Below are positions 1 through 11,139 of a stretch of DNA of 64,000 nt, one piece after another (position 1 is the stretch's first letter; the number at the start of each line of letters is the position of its first letter). The position numbers and the translations under genes are program-made. The stretch is taken from assembly GCA_023374025.1 (NCBI GenBank), contig SIJG01000092.1, positions 356,853 through 420,852 on the forward strand, written 5' to 3'. The notes under the pieces are model-generated. The model was given only the letters and a program-made list of their open reading frames with translations, was not told the DNA's origin and searched no databases. The DNA is from Heterodera schachtii (lineage: Eukaryota; Nematoda; Chromadorea; Rhabditida; Heteroderidae).

Positions 1-1000
1 AATCATTTTTAAAATATGAAGTTTTTTAAATCGTATTTTAGATTTTGTCAAATATCAGATTTGAGTAGGAATAAGTATTTCTAAGTCAGTAAAAGAAAAA
101 ATGCAATTTTCTTTTACCTTTTTTGTTTATATTTTGTTACCTATTTAAAATTTCGTGCCTAAAAGTACGGTCACTAATAATCATTAAAAACAATATTTCA
201 GAATATAAATACTTTTGTCAACTTTACTTTTAAAATACTAAAAATATAAAATAAATGCAATTTGAAATTACATAAAAAGACAGCAAAAAAAAAAAAAAAT
301 TAAAGAAAATATGCCTCGCAGTTTCAAAACCAACTCATTTAAAAAATGACATTAGATTTTTCATATTTTTAATCATTTGCATTCCGTTGCTGAAACGGCG
401 AGGCCGTAAAAAACCAAATTCGAAAAACCCAAAGAAAATAAACAAATAATGAAAGGAAATAAAGAAACGCGGCTTTTTAACTAGGCCTGTTAAAACCGGC
501 CAAAATCCAAATAAAATGAAATAAAAATTTAAAAAAGCACTCACCAGATGATCGACCTTTTACCGTTTTCAAAAAATGATTTATATAAGAAAATTTTGCA
601 TTTTTGACAAAAAAAAAGTTTTTTTTAAAAATTAACCTTAAATGTCGAAAAAAATAAATTTTTCCTAATAAATAAGCGAATTTTTTTTGTTAATTATTTT
701 GAGATTCTTCGCTACTAATATCCTTAGCCTAGTGTTGAATAAAAACTGCGTTTTAAATGAATTTGACAGAATTTTGTAAAAAATAGAACCACACCACCAA
801 TAAAAATGAAACATGGGCACGCTACTTAAAATTTAATAATTTCTAAGAATTAAGTTTCATTATTTTTCAGTTGAACTTTTTTGAGTTTGGGTCTGTCTTT
901 GGACCGTATGCATTACCGACTAAATCTCTTTACCTGACTCTACCCGAAACAATGGCAATTAGCTAATCATATTATTCCACTAATAACTCATTCTTTGACC
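1..1000. other. Left flank of the segmental duplication, no gene seen
   Basis: No convincing coding signal on either strand. From about 120 onward the sequence aligns, base by base with small indels, to about 27390-27780 (shared blocks: the 'cggtcac' context near 170 and 27420, the tract near 260 and 27505). It is therefore the 3' flank of the duplicated gene pair described below. The short open frames here are chance frames in AT-rich DNA. Confidence 0.6.
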
Positions 1001-1232
1001 CTATGGTGGTGTAATTTCCTCCAAATGTTTCTCAATCTTTTCCTGCTTTTTCTTGTTTCTTTCTTTTTTAGTTTCATTCACACAAGCACTTCCGGCGTAA
1101 TAAGGCACATAGCCACAACAAAAGCCAAAACAGTAACCAACGTCAATTATGGCAGAAGTGGCGAAACAGCCTGCACATAATGTAATGCAGGGACAGCAGC
1201 AGACAGACACACTCCAAGCAGGAACAAACTAA
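1001..1232 (-). pseudogene. Small Cys/Gly-rich secreted-type gene, copy A (start codon lost)
   Basis: On the minus strand an open frame runs to a TAG at 1001. It encodes a Cys/Gly-rich segment (LCAGCF, GYCFGFCCGY) followed by a lysine/glutamate-rich tail ending KHLEEITPP. The same tail (KHLKEITPP) occurs in the paralogue at 28114-28334. Copy A has no in-frame ATG: the position that carries ATG in copy B is altered, and only a GTG is available near 1210. An exon starting after the TTTTTTAG at about 1230 is possible. The gene lies about 520 bp downstream of copy A of the larger paralogous gene, on the same strand, in the same arrangement as in copy B. I do not recognise the family. Either decayed or missing a first exon. 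Confidence 0.4.
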
Positions 1233-1750
1233 AAAATCAAAAATAAATAATAAAAATGATTATGCTTTTGAAGATTAAGCCTGCATCATAGTTAGAAATC
1301 CTTTTCGCACAATAAGTGTTTAGTACCTAATACCTAAATTTTGACATTCCAAAACGATAATAATTTTCATCGATGAAAGTCAAAACCTAGTTTATAATTA
1401 CTATTTTTTTTTCATTTAATTCATGAAAAAATTTTGTCTTTTTTGTATAAATGTAAAATATACATGGGACAAGACTGGAATGGGTAATATTTAAAAAGAA
1501 AGCAATAGAAAAGATCATGATGACTTTTAAAAATTAAATTCTAGCACTGTTTACCCTGGTTTTCAAATAAAAAGACTTGCAAACGCTAATTATATCTAAA
1601 TTAATAAAGAAAAATATCTTTTCTACAAAAAACGGAAACACTAATTTTTCACAAAAAGTTTGTCCTAATATTGCTTGAGGTTAGAAAATAAATTGGGTAT
1701 TAAAATCGCTTGTCATTTAGAATCAATTAATCCCAAGCAAAAATTGAATA

Positions 1751-3020
1751 TTATGCAAATTTTTTACGACATTCCGCCGGCGCGTCATTGTCAAGTCTCT
1801 CCTCAAGTTTCTCTGTACAATAAACACAAACAGCCTTGGTAGCAAAACATGGCTTAGGACAATCCGGAGAATTTTTAATTGCATTGCTAAGCTTTTGTTC
1901 TTCACTTTTCAAGCCTTAAAATGAAAATATTTTAAATGTAAAAAAATTAAAAAATTTTTGCCTTGTTGTTTTTGCTGATAATAATAAATGTCGAAATATT
2001 CGCTAATTTCTTTTTGCTTTTTGTCCTTTGCCAAACAATTCAAAATTTGCAGTTTCTTAAATAATTGAATTGCTTCCAATGCTGTTTTGTCCAAGTCGTC
2101 GTTTTCAATGCTAATCATAATTAATTAATGACTTTTATAAATTTTGATAAAATAATAAATTACTTTGTCTTTTGGTTTTTGCATATACATTTTTCAAGTT
2201 TGGCAAATTCTTTTTGTTTTTTTTGGTGTTTTTATTTCCTTTTCAATTGTTTTCTTTATACGAAATGTATTATATGTTTCTAAGTTTTCAAGTTTTTTGG
2301 TCATTTTCGTCTCAATATCTTTCAAAAATTTATTTAATAAGCCAAAAAAATTCTTTACGTCTTCACGTGTCACCTGCGCATTCAAAATAATTTTATAAAG
2401 TAAAAATGCTTCGAATTTATTATTTTTTACCTCTTTTTTCGATGTTTTCAGTTTTTCTGAAAATTCCTTTTTCTTCTCATTAAATTTATTTTCATCGTTT
2501 ATTTGCTCATTTTCCTCAATTCCATTGAATTGTTTTGGGTTGTTTTTGTCGATAAATTCAATGATTTGCTTCAGCCATTTTTTTGTTTCTTCACTGATCG
2601 GTTGTTGATCTAAATTTCGGAAATTTAAAAATATAAAATATTCATTTTTATTTTCTTTTGGATATTAATTTTAAAAGCCAACAAAATTCAAATGAATTAG
2701 TAGGATTATTTTGTTTATTAGAAATTTATAGAATATTTTTTATAGCTTTAAAACAATCGAACAGTTATGGCAAAAAATAAAGTGTTCTCAATAAATATTA
2801 TTTTTATTATATTCTTAATTAAAAGACAAAAAAACAATTTATTTTTTATTTAATCTTTTTAGGCAATTATAATTTTAGAAATTTGTGTCTTTTTGACCAT
2901 AAAAATTCCTTCCCAGTGCAAAACCTTAATGCTTAATTTTACCATTGTTTGATGAAGTTTCACCAATGTTTTGGCAGAAGGAACGAGGAAACGCCACATG
3001 AGAATATAGATGATTTCTAT
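1751..3020 (-). pseudogene. Helical, cysteine-tailed secreted-type gene, copy A (broken)
   Basis: Exons on the minus strand, read from splice sites and the paralogue: (about 3020)-2943, 2609-2431, 2373-2164, 2110-1962, 1914-1751 (TAA). Exon 2 begins DQQPISEETKKWLKQIIEF; exon 4 is KTALEAIQLFKKLQILNCLA; the last exon holds the Cys-rich tail CPKPCFATKAVCVYC. Compared with the 28.7-30.4 kb copy, all exon boundaries are conserved. Exon 3 has one extra base (ATTTGCC against ATTGCC near 2187), which puts a stop in frame, and the first exon has a deletion removing the ATG and signal peptide. The exon 4/5 intron starts with GC, as in copy B. I infer a decayed duplicate; a base-calling error could explain the exon 3 insertion but not the missing start. 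Function unknown. Confidence 0.7.
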
Positions 3021-3067
3021 AATGATAATGAAAACAAATACTGGGACTAAAGATAAATTTATTGCCA

Positions 3068-3880
3068 AATTTTACCATGTCATTTTAAAAAAGAGTTTTG
3101 TGGAATTTAATACGGTTTAAAATAAATTTAGAAAAACGTGAATATATCAAAAATAATATAGGATGATTTCATAATGATATAAAAAATATTTTCATTGCCA
3201 AATAAATATGCAAAATTTAGGGAGTAAGACATTCTCGATTGTAAAATTAACTTATAAAATCAATGAAAATGACATGTAAATTGATGCAATGATCAAAATG
3301 CTATTCTCAATTACAAAAAATTAACTCACAAAAATTAATTAATATGTATGTAAGTAAAATTTAGGGGGTAAGACCTTCTCAATTATAAAAAATGAACTCA
3401 TAATAATCATTTAGAAGGACAAGAAATTGATGCCAAGCAAAATTTAGGGGTAAGACCTTCTCAATTATAAAAAATTAACTCATAATAATCATTTAGAAGG
3501 ACAAGAAATTGATGCCAAGCAAAATTTAGGGGGTAAGACCTTCTCAATTATAAAAAATTAACTCATAATAATCATTTAGAAGGACAAGAAATTGATGCCA
3601 AGCAAAATTTAGGGGGTAAGACCTTCTCAATTATAAAAAATTAACTCATAATAATCATTTAGAAAATTAACTGATAAAAATCAAAGAGTATGACATGTAT
3701 TTAATGCAAAATTAATAAACAGAATTTTGGGGAAGGGCCATCTCAATTACAAAAAAAAAATTAACTTATAAAAACAATTTGAAAGGCATGAAAACAATTA
3801 TTATACAAAATTTTGTGGGAATAGAAATGCATTCTCAGTGAGAAAACCAATTCATAAATCAATTTGAAGGATACTATGTC
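3068..3880. repeat. 83-bp tandem repeat array in a noncoding spacer
   Basis: From about 3200 to 3800 the text AAATTTAGGGGGTAAGACC recurs. Three near-identical units of about 83 bp start at 3356, 3439 and 3521, with a fourth at 3604, flanked by diverged units near 3215 and 3720. Each unit holds a run reading TTCTCAATTATAAAAAATTA. There is no coding frame. It lies directly upstream of copy A of the cysteine-tailed gene, so it could influence its promoter, but nothing shows that. Confidence 0.85.
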
Positions 3881-5386
3881 AAAATGATAGACGAAATGAG
3901 TCGGTGTTCGGCGGAGGGAAAATTTTTTCCTTTTTTTTTTTTTTCGGCGGGCGATGCATTAAAAAAATTTTTTGCCTAAATGAAAATTTTTGTATAAAAA
4001 GAAAATAGCAAAATTTAATTGTGCTGTGAACAAATTTTGACCATAAACTCCAAAAAAACCAATCAACAAAACCCATTTATGCCACAAACTAAAAAAATTT
4101 ATTATCAATGACTAATGGCACGGATAGAAATGAAAACATTCAACCAAAAATTGTAAAAACACATTGTCACGGTCACCGAAGCGCTAACAACTTAAAAATA
4201 AATTTTTTTTTAATGTCTATAATTTCAATCATCTAATTTAAAAGTAAAGTAACTTTTAATGAATTGAAATCGAAAATTTTTGAAAGAATTTATAAAATTA
4301 GATGGGTCTCATGAAATTTTCGGGCGCAAATAAGCCGGTATTCAGGTAAAAGTCCAAAGACACTAGTACACGTCTAACCCTACGTTTAAACAGCTGTAAG
4401 AATTGACTAAATAATAAAATTGCCAGGTTTCCATGCTTAATTTTTTAATTTTCAAGTAAATGCAAATTTTTAAGCACTGATTGTTAAAATTTTCAAAATT
4501 TTAATTATAATTTATAAAAAAATTATATGAATGGTGAAAAGAAAGGATTTGTGTTCTTAAAAGGACAAATTCCATCTCCGTATTCGTCACAAATGAACTG
4601 AGCGATTGTTGATGTTTTTCACCAATGTCAGAAGAACTCAGAAAGAAAAGGATTTTATTTAAAAATGTCTCATTAGCACACTAGCAAATTTTGGGCTCTT
4701 CAAAAAAAAAGTAAAAAAAAAAAAAAAAATCAAAAACCTGATTTTGCCTATGCTTTTTTATCATTTTTTAAATTATAAATATATTAAAATTTAATTAAAT
4801 TAGTGCTTAAATACTCATTCTTCGAAGAGTATTTTTGGATCTCCATTAAATACCTTATAAAATAAAACTAATTAACCAGATTACCTTTAATTTAATTGAT
4901 CTTAAAAAAATTCGAAAGAAACATTATTGGTCGGATTTTGTGTGATTACACTTTTAAACTGTCAAAAAAATTTTCGGGATTTTTATTTTTTCAGAAAATG
5001 TCATACAAACCGACGATACTTCTAGGTTTTGTCACCCCCCCCTGAAAATTAAAAATTTTTTATATCCTAATTTAATATGCTGATTTCGAATCTTACGTTA
5101 TTTTTAGCTACGTGAAAATTCACATGACTTAAAAACGGTGCTAAGTCGTTTCTTAAAAAATGCCACCATGGGCGTTTCTAAAACTACCATCCCTCCAATT
5201 TAAAAACTTTGAAATGAAAAATATTTTAAATTTCGATATAAAAAAAGTTATCGTCATATAAAATTTCACAAATCTTTATAAGCCCTACTCATTATTTTGC
5301 CGAAAATATACTGAAAAAAAGTAAACAAAATCAACGAATGAATAATGGTCATTTATTTTTATTTATCTTTTTATTTTTGTCATTTG
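3881..5386. other. AT-rich spacer
   Basis: No gene recognised. The last 110 bp (about 5285-5394) align with the promoter region of the exon-1 copy at 20403-20466 (matching ATTTTGCCGA, then GAATGAATRATGGTCATTT), so they look like the upstream region of the orphan exon at 6312, now separated from it by the hAT-like element. Confidence 0.5.
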
Positions 5387-5630
5387 TTCAATAGTAGAGT
5401 GCAGCGGGACCGGGCCGGGAATTCCCGGTCATCCGAGGTCCCGGTCCCGGTTCCCGGTCCCGGGTTTTGAAAAGCTCAGGTCCCGGTCCCGGTCCCGGTA
5501 GGGCAACCGGAAACCGGGAAAAACAAGCACTGGTAAGAATGGGGATCTGAGTGAAAAATTAATGAACCAAAGGAAAAAATTTAAAAAAATATGAAATATA
5601 TTTTTTAAAAGTTGCACTAATAATTGTGAA

Positions 5631-5695
5631 AATGGTCTAGTGGCTAGTCTCCTTGACTTTTCCCATCTTCTTTCCCGTGGTTCAATCCCTCTATT
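5631..5695 (+). other. Degenerate tRNA-like sequence (A and B boxes)
   Basis: TGGTCTAGTGGCTAG matches a tRNA A box and resembles the start of tRNA-Glu. GGTTCAATCCC, about 40 bp downstream, matches the B box. The acceptor stem does not pair, so it is not a functional tRNA; a tRNA-derived SINE head or a pseudo-tRNA is likely. Confidence 0.5.
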
Positions 5696-5828
5696 TTTTT
5701 AATCGACACATATTTTATAATTTTTTAAATGAAAATCCATATTAAATTGTTGATCCTAGTATTATTAAAAGCCAACCTTTTTGTTGAAAATCTGTTAACA
5801 AATTACACTCAAATTTTCAAAATTTCCC

Positions 5829-5854
5829 CCGGCGGCGCCTATCGGCACCGCCGG
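5829..5854 (+). repeat. GC-rich hairpin core (in H1)
   Basis: Arms CCGGCGGCGCC and GGCACCGCCGG around a TATC loop. On the minus strand the single mismatch becomes a G.U pair, giving an 11-bp stem with a GATA loop. The flank TTCCCAAAAGTTTT followed by GCGTGCCG is also present in H3 and, slightly changed, in H6. Confidence 0.9.
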
Positions 5855-6311
5855 ACCCCTTTCTTTCCCAAAAGTTTTTAGAAAAAGCGTGCCGAAAAAA
5901 ATGATGTGAAAAGTAAATCTGAATTTCTAATAATATTCGATCATTTGAGTCAAAAGTGATTAATTGTTTGAAATAACTGAAATAAATTCAAATCAAAATT
6001 TTAATTAATTTAATTTAGCTTTAACTTTTGTATTTTATTAAATAAAAAACAAATAAAAATTTAATTTTGTATTATTTTCAGTTGAAAAAAATTAAAATTT
6101 GAATTTTTTCAAAAATTTTTGAATTTTTAAAAATTCCCGGTTGGTCCCGGTTCCCGGTCCCGAAGAAAAATCGAGGTCCCGGTCCCGGCTTCTCAGGTCC
6201 CGGCAAGTCCCGGTCCCGGTTTTGCCCAAAATTCCCTGTCCCGCTGCACTCTATTCAATAGTAACATATTTTATATAATGAAAATATTTTAGAGAGATAT
6301 CAAACTCAAAA

Positions 6312-6372
6312 ATGTCAATTTCGACCAACTCAATAAATTACGGAGATGATTTCACGCAAGCAGAAAATGGGG
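6312..6372 (+). pseudogene. Orphan first exon of the coiled-coil/SPRY family
   Basis: ATG at 6312 opens MSISTNSINYGDDFTQAENG and ends at a GTAAATGATG donor (6373). The same exon, with the same donor context, is found at 20466-20403 (minus strand), and its 3' half at 41448-41488, where it leads into a SPRY gene. No downstream exon follows on this strand before the oppositely oriented gene at 6.6-8.4 kb, so it is a first-exon remnant. Its upstream region was split by element H1, 58 bp before the ATG. Confidence 0.6.
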
Positions 6373-6399
6373 GTAAATGATGAGAAAAGGAAAATGGCA

Positions 6400-6475
6400 G
6401 AAAATTGGCGCTAGTTGCAAAGTGACACTATTTTTGAAAAATAAGTGTCACTTTGCAACCAGCGCCGAAAATTGG
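6400..6475. mobile_element. 58-bp foldback element with a 7-9-bp flanking duplication
   Basis: Two arms, GGCGCTAGTTGCAAAGTGAC and its near-perfect reverse complement, surround a short AT loop (6407-6466). GAAAATTGG stands on both sides (6400-6408 and 6467-6475), which looks like a target-site duplication of 7-9 bp. It lies just behind the donor of the orphan exon 1. It is far shorter than the other elements here. Confidence 0.7.
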
Positions 6476-6638
6476 ATAATTTAACAATTATTTTTAACTT
6501 TCTTTATGAATAAAGAGAATTATAAATATGAAAAAGGAAAAATAAATGGAGACAGAAGGAATGTTGTAGAAATGCCAAAAATAAAAAGGAATAGGAAATG
6601 ATTTACAAAGAATCCGGGTTTTGTGACATCAAAAAGAT

Positions 6639-8368
6639 TTATAAAAATGGCGACGAAATGAAAGTGCCAAATTTGTCATCATATTTTCTCTCTTCATTAT
6701 TTGTCGCTTTTTCAATTGCTTTTTCCCCTCCATTGACATTTTCTTTTGTATTTTCATAAATTTGTTCCATTTTTTGCTCAAATTCTTGCCGAAGATTTTC
6801 TTCAAATTCGTTTGATAAATTTAAAATTCTCTTTCCCTTTTTTAGCACATTCTTTGGCCCGATAATTTTTTCCAATACATTTTGTTTAAATTTACTTAAC
6901 CATTTTCCCTCCTCATTAATTTCATAATTTAATTCAACCTCATTTGTCAATACCAGTTCATTGTAAAAGCTTTTGTCCTCTGTCCAAAAATATTTCGAAT
7001 TACCATTCAGATCTTCGACTAAAGAAATTAATTCCATTTGATTGTTGCTGATATAACGCATAAATATTGGCTTAACTGCAGTAAATTTATTTGCCAATTC
7101 GGCGCTTTTACCTTAATTAGTATCATATTTAAAAATCATAAATTTAAAATAATAATTGAATAAACCTTCAACATAAAGTCGGAATAAATATTCATACAAA
7201 ATGTCCAAATAATTTCGATATTTTCGGCATAGTTTCAATTCAAAAGCATTAAATCCAACCAAAATGTAAGAACATTGCCATTTCTGTCTCATCAAATACA
7301 CAAGGCCAAAATGGGCTTCATATTTTTGCGTCAAATGCTCATTCATTTTCTCAATTTCGCATAACCCAAAAGAGATCATTTGTTGCTCATAGCAATAAAT
7401 TTTTCCTTTCTCTTTTATTCGACAAAAATAATTTGAATATTCTTTAGCCATCTTAAAAAATTTGTCGGAATTTGTCGCTAATCCTTTCACAAATTCGGAA
7501 AATAGAGCATCTTTAGTCTAAATTTTTAAATAATTTATTAATTTAAATGAATCTTAAGTCTCACCCATGTCCTTTTATCATCGTATTTCGAATTTATAAT
7601 TATTTTATGTTTGTCATCATTTTTTGATTGGTTTTCCATGGATTGACTTTTTTTTTCATTTTCTTCCGCTTTTTTGAGCATTTCCTCCAAATTTTGGTGA
7701 AATTTTTGTCGGATTATTCCGTCCACACTTTCATTTTTCGGATATTCATTCGCTGTTTCAATTGCCAATTGCAAAATCAGTTCATTAATTGGTAATTTTA
7801 CTTCATTTCCAAATTGAATTAAATAATTCAATCTCTTCTCGTTCAACAATTTTAATTCATAATGATATTTGAAATGGGAAAAAAATTTGTTTAATTTATT
7901 TTCATATTTTTGACCTTTGCGAAAATAAAATTGCGAAATTTTCACGAGACAATTAACTGCATAAATTATTGGCCCATTAATTTCAATTTTGTGTTTAAAT
8001 ATAAATTTTGGCTTCATTGTTGGAATTACGAGGTACTCTCTAAACAAATATTCATACAAAATGTCCAAATATTTGCGATATTTTTGGCATTCTGTCCGTT
8101 CATATTGTTCAAATTCATTTGCTATTTTATCACATTGCCAATTCTTTCTCATAAAATGTATAATGCCAAGGTTTGCCTCATATTTTTGCATTGAAAATTG
8201 ACTGATTTGCATTTTCTGATCTTTTCTCACAAACATAATTAGCATTTTGTCGTCTCCCTAATTAAAAAGATTAAATTAATTAATTTCCTTGATTAATTAA
8301 CTCACTGATGGAATTGTATTTGAAAAGTGAATTAAAAAATGAATAACAATAATATGAAAAGGGATCAT
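6639..8368 (-). CDS. Predicted secreted protein with two copies of a 50-residue module
   Basis: Four exons on the minus strand: 8368-8306, 8257-7565, 7517-7166, 7111-6639. All junctions are GT-AG with introns of 47-54 bp, and the joined frame is open for 526 residues. The first exon gives MIPFHIIVIHFLIHF, a short hydrophobic N-terminus that fits a signal peptide or anchor. Residues about 46-98 (KYEANLGIIHFMRKNWQC through KYLDILYEYLFREYL) are repeated at about 317-369 (KYEAHFGLVYLMRQKWQC through NYLDILYEYLFRLYV). Each copy is followed by a charged, helical region ending in an NDD/YDDK stretch, so the gene grew by internal duplication. Conserved WQC and a second Cys mark each module. I do not recognise the family and propose no function. 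The start codon is chosen because it joins in phase 0 with a good GTGAGTT donor. Confidence 0.72.
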
Positions 8369-8590
8369 AGAAAAAGAATTTAACATTACGTTTTTCTTGA
8401 ATGAGTTAAAAGAAACAAATTAAAAATTATTTTCTTATTAATAAATTAAATAATACCTATTTAATTATAAGAAAAGATATTTAAAAATATAATAAATTAT
8501 TTTTAATAACATGTAAAATTTAATAATGTTATTATTACAAGAAAAAGGAAAATTATAAAGCCTTATTAACTGGACAAAATTGGTTTTGAA
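8369..8590 (-). other. Upstream region of the two-module gene
   Basis: AT-rich, no TATA-like or other element that I can defend. No gene. Confidence 0.4.
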
Positions 8591-8905
8591 ATAGTGATGA
8601 TCAGTAGAATTATCCAAATCTATATTTTACTTCCTTTAATTTGTATATTATTTTAAAATAATAATGCATTATTTAAAATTTTTGATTAATCATCAGTAGG
8701 ATCATCTAAATCTATATTTTACTTCCTTTAATTTGTATATTATTTTAAAATAATAATGCATTATTTAAAATTTTTGATTAATCATCAGTAGGATCATCTA
8801 AATCTATTTTTTACTTCATTTAATTTGTATATTATTTTAAAATAATAATGCATTATTTAAAATTTTTGATTAATCATCAGTAGGATCATCTAAATCTTTT
8901 TTTTA
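8590..8905. repeat. 92-bp tandem repeat, about 3.3 units
   Basis: ATCAGTAGGATCATCTAAAT recurs near 8693, 8786 and 8877, with a diverged unit at about 8600. Within each unit TATTATTTTAAAATAATAAT is itself palindromic. Noncoding. Confidence 0.85.
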
Positions 8906-8944
8906 CTTAATTTACAAAAATCCCAAATTAAATTAATAAAAAAT

Positions 8945-9300
8945 TTAAAATACCTATGAGGTTCCATTCCCCTTAAATGATTCCAATATTCTGGTTTTTA
9001 CTATAAATTAATTTTCCCTTTTTTGTAAAATTTTGTCACCTTAATGCATCTAAGAATAATCAGAACCACACAAAATTGAAAACGGATAATTGGGCGCAAA
9101 TAAAAGTACATAACAGCCCTAAAGCATAAGTTTAAATAATGATTTTGAATTTTTCGATTAATCGGGTATCAGCCCAATCATCAGCTAAATGTTTTTGAAT
9201 GCATAAACATTTCTAATAAATAAATTTAATTGCGTTTTTTAAAATATTTGCTGAAAAAATATTATTTTTTGGAGACTAAAAAAAATTGTCCTCCAGAGAA
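8945..9300 (+). repeat. 350-bp dispersed repeat, partner inverted at 36.9-37.2 kb
   Basis: This stretch is the reverse complement, with scattered changes, of about 36893-37243. Shared blocks include CCAATATTCTGGTTT (8983), CACCTTAATGCATC (9040), CAGAACCACACAAAAT (9061), CCTAAAGCATAAGTT (9117) and the GTCCTCCAG end (9288). No frame is conserved. It looks like two copies of a noncoding transposon or MITE in opposite orientation. Confidence 0.82.
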
Positions 9301-9451
9301 ATAAACACCATATTTAAAAATATTGCTAATTTTAAAAATCAACGGGGTGGCGATTTTGCAATAAGTTGATGGTCCGGCTGTCACGAAACGTGCCAACGGG
9401 AAATTTTTAAATTTTTTGAATTTGTTTCTATTTATTAAATAAGTATTTTTT

Positions 9452-9851
9452 TTAATTCAACAATTTCAAAAAGCGCAAAATTTTAATTATTTCATAATTT
9501 ACGCTAAATTTCTTGCAAAATACGGCATAATTTTTTCTTTTTTCTTTAATTTCATTTGCTAAATCATCAAATTTTTGTATATTTTCTAATCTTTCTTCTT
9601 CACTTTTCAATTTGTTGCTTTGTTTTACACCCATAGCGAGAAATTGTATTAAAGATTTGTTTTTTACTTTAAATCTGTTTATGCCTTCATGGATTGAAAA
9701 AAGTGAATTTGATAGATTTGAAAATTTTAGATTGAAGAATTTTTTTGAAAAATAAGTCTTCTCACTGCAATTTCCGAATACCGAAACCCAAGCATTAAAC
9801 CCATTTTTTGCTAACAAATAAGTAGAATAGAGAATAAATATCTAAAAAAAA
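9452..9851 (-). CDS. Hypothetical small protein, exon boundary uncertain
   Basis: An open frame on the minus strand ends at a TAA at 9452 and encodes about 130 residues rich in Lys, Asn and Phe, with a helical charged middle (EERLENIQKFDDLANEIKEK). At its 5' end a TTTTTTTTAG acceptor-like sequence precedes IFILYSTYLLAKNG. In another frame the same DNA reads ATG then KIFFRYLFSILLIC, a signal-peptide-like run that stops at once, so a frameshift or an unseen upstream exon is possible. No family recognised. Coding status is uncertain. Confidence 0.3.
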
Positions 9852-10080
9852 TTTTCATTTGAATAAATATTGACCAGTAGAGAAGCATTATAAATTTTAA
9901 TTATTATTTAATCAACAGATAACTGTGATCGTTTATGTGAATAAAAAAGGACCATTAATGTATAAAAAAGATATTTTGGAATTTGTTAAGAAAATGTAAA
10001 AATTTTTTTGGAAATATAATCCCGGAATAAATTTAAGGCTTTTTAGCCAAAAATTATAAATTTGAATTCAAAAGCTCTAG
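9852..10080. other. AT-rich spacer
   Basis: Nothing recognised. Confidence 0.4.
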
Positions 10081-10600
10081 TTAAGAGAATAAGAAAGCTT
10101 ATAGGCTTTTGGAATTTTTAAAAATTTAAACCGATCTACCGCAAATTCAAAATAGAATTATTTGTCATAAATTCAAAATTGAGTCGATTTGTTTATTTAA
10201 TTTCAATATTTGCGTCTCCATGTCATCATAATCACAATTCTTAATTTAAAAAAACTAAACTTTATTTTGTTTAAATTTAAATAATTTTGCCTCAACGATT
10301 GTATGGTGCATTTCTTGAACACTTTAAAATCTCCCGTATGATGGAAAACGGTGTTGGCGATTATCGTCGCTTAATCATAAGAAACATTAAAAATTCAAAA
10401 AAAATATTGAATCAGAATTTGTGCCTATGACTTTTTTGAACTTAAATGAAGTTGAATAATATTTTAAGGCCGGGATCAGAAATGGCCTTTCTCCGCCCAA
10501 TTATTACTCCGATAGATTCCTCCATCCCCCGAGGGGCGCTTAAAAGGCAGTGGCGGGAGATCAGTCGGGAGGAATTCGAGAGACTGTCACATCATTCCCG
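10080..10600 (+). repeat. Direct repeat, partner at 31.1-31.66 kb
   Basis: About 520 bp align in direct orientation with 31085-31660, including GGAAAACGGTGTTGGCGATT (10340 and 31402) and GGCCTTTCTCCGCC (10484 and 31548). The copy here is uninterrupted at ATTCGAGAG (10574); in the partner a 385-bp foldback element sits at that word. The GC-richer 3' part is not coding in any consistent frame. Confidence 0.85.
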
Positions 10601-10689
10601 GCCTGGGAGGCGCCCCCAGGCATCCACCAACACCCTTCCCTTATAAGCCCTAAGGGGCCTACTTACGGACGCGTAAGAGGGTTCATATT

Positions 10690-11085
10690 TAGGATTTTCA
10701 TTTATATAGTAAAGCAACGATTATATTTTAGTAGGATTTTCATTTATATAGTAAAGCATCGATTATATTTTAATAGGATTTTCATTTATATAGTAAAGCA
10801 TTGATTATATTTTAATAGGATTTTCATTTATATAGTAAAGCATCGATTATATTTTAATAGGATTTTCATTTATATAGTAAAGCATTGATTATATTTTAAT
10901 AGGATTTTCATTTATATAGTAAAGCATCGATTATATTTTAGTAGGATTTTCATTTATATAGTAAAGCATCGATTATATTTAATAGGATTTTCATTTATAT
11001 AGTAAAGCATTGATTATATTTTAATAGGATTTTCATTTATATAGTAAAGCATTGATTATATTTTAATAGGATTTTCATTTATTTA
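10690..11085 (+). repeat. 42-bp tandem repeat, about 9.5 units
   Basis: AGGATTTTCATTTATATAGT recurs about every 42 bp from 10691 to 11068, ten starts in all. Units alternate between AAGCATCGATT and AAGCATTGATT. The same unit in reverse complement occurs as a diverged 2-3 copy array at about 30845-30985. Noncoding. Confidence 0.92.
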
Positions 11086-11139
11086 TATGAAATCGTGAGA
11101 GTGAAAAATTGATTATTATACACATTATAAAAGACATAG

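Larger units (their letters stand above)
5387..6261. mobile_element. Non-autonomous hAT-like element H1 with 8-bp target duplication
   Basis: The element spans 5395-6253 and is flanked by exact 8-bp direct repeats TTCAATAG (5387-5394 and 6254-6261). Its ends are inverted copies of TAGAGTGCAGCGGGAC; 8-bp duplications with TAGRG/CAGRG ends are typical of the hAT superfamily. Subterminal DNA on both sides is packed with the word GGTCCCGG. No transposase frame is present. At 5829-5854 lies the GC-rich hairpin core shared with five other elements in this window. A tRNA-like stretch with A and B box matches sits at about 5631-5695. The insertion lies between a conserved promoter-like block and the orphan exon 1 at 6312; the paralogous locus at 20.4-20.6 kb is an empty site. 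Confidence 0.88.

Noticed and set aside
3340..3720. CRISPR-like array of 83-bp units
   Set aside because: Units are contiguous tandem repeats without unique spacers, and the genome is eukaryotic.
5631..5695. Functional tRNA-Glu
   Set aside because: A and B boxes match but acceptor and anticodon stems do not pair.
5828..5855. Hairpin core as a transcription terminator
   Set aside because: Stem followed by no U-run on either strand in most copies, eukaryotic context, and always inside mobile elements.
7910..8201. Plus-strand frames opposite the two-module gene
   Set aside because: Antisense of a spliced exon with clear internal repeats.
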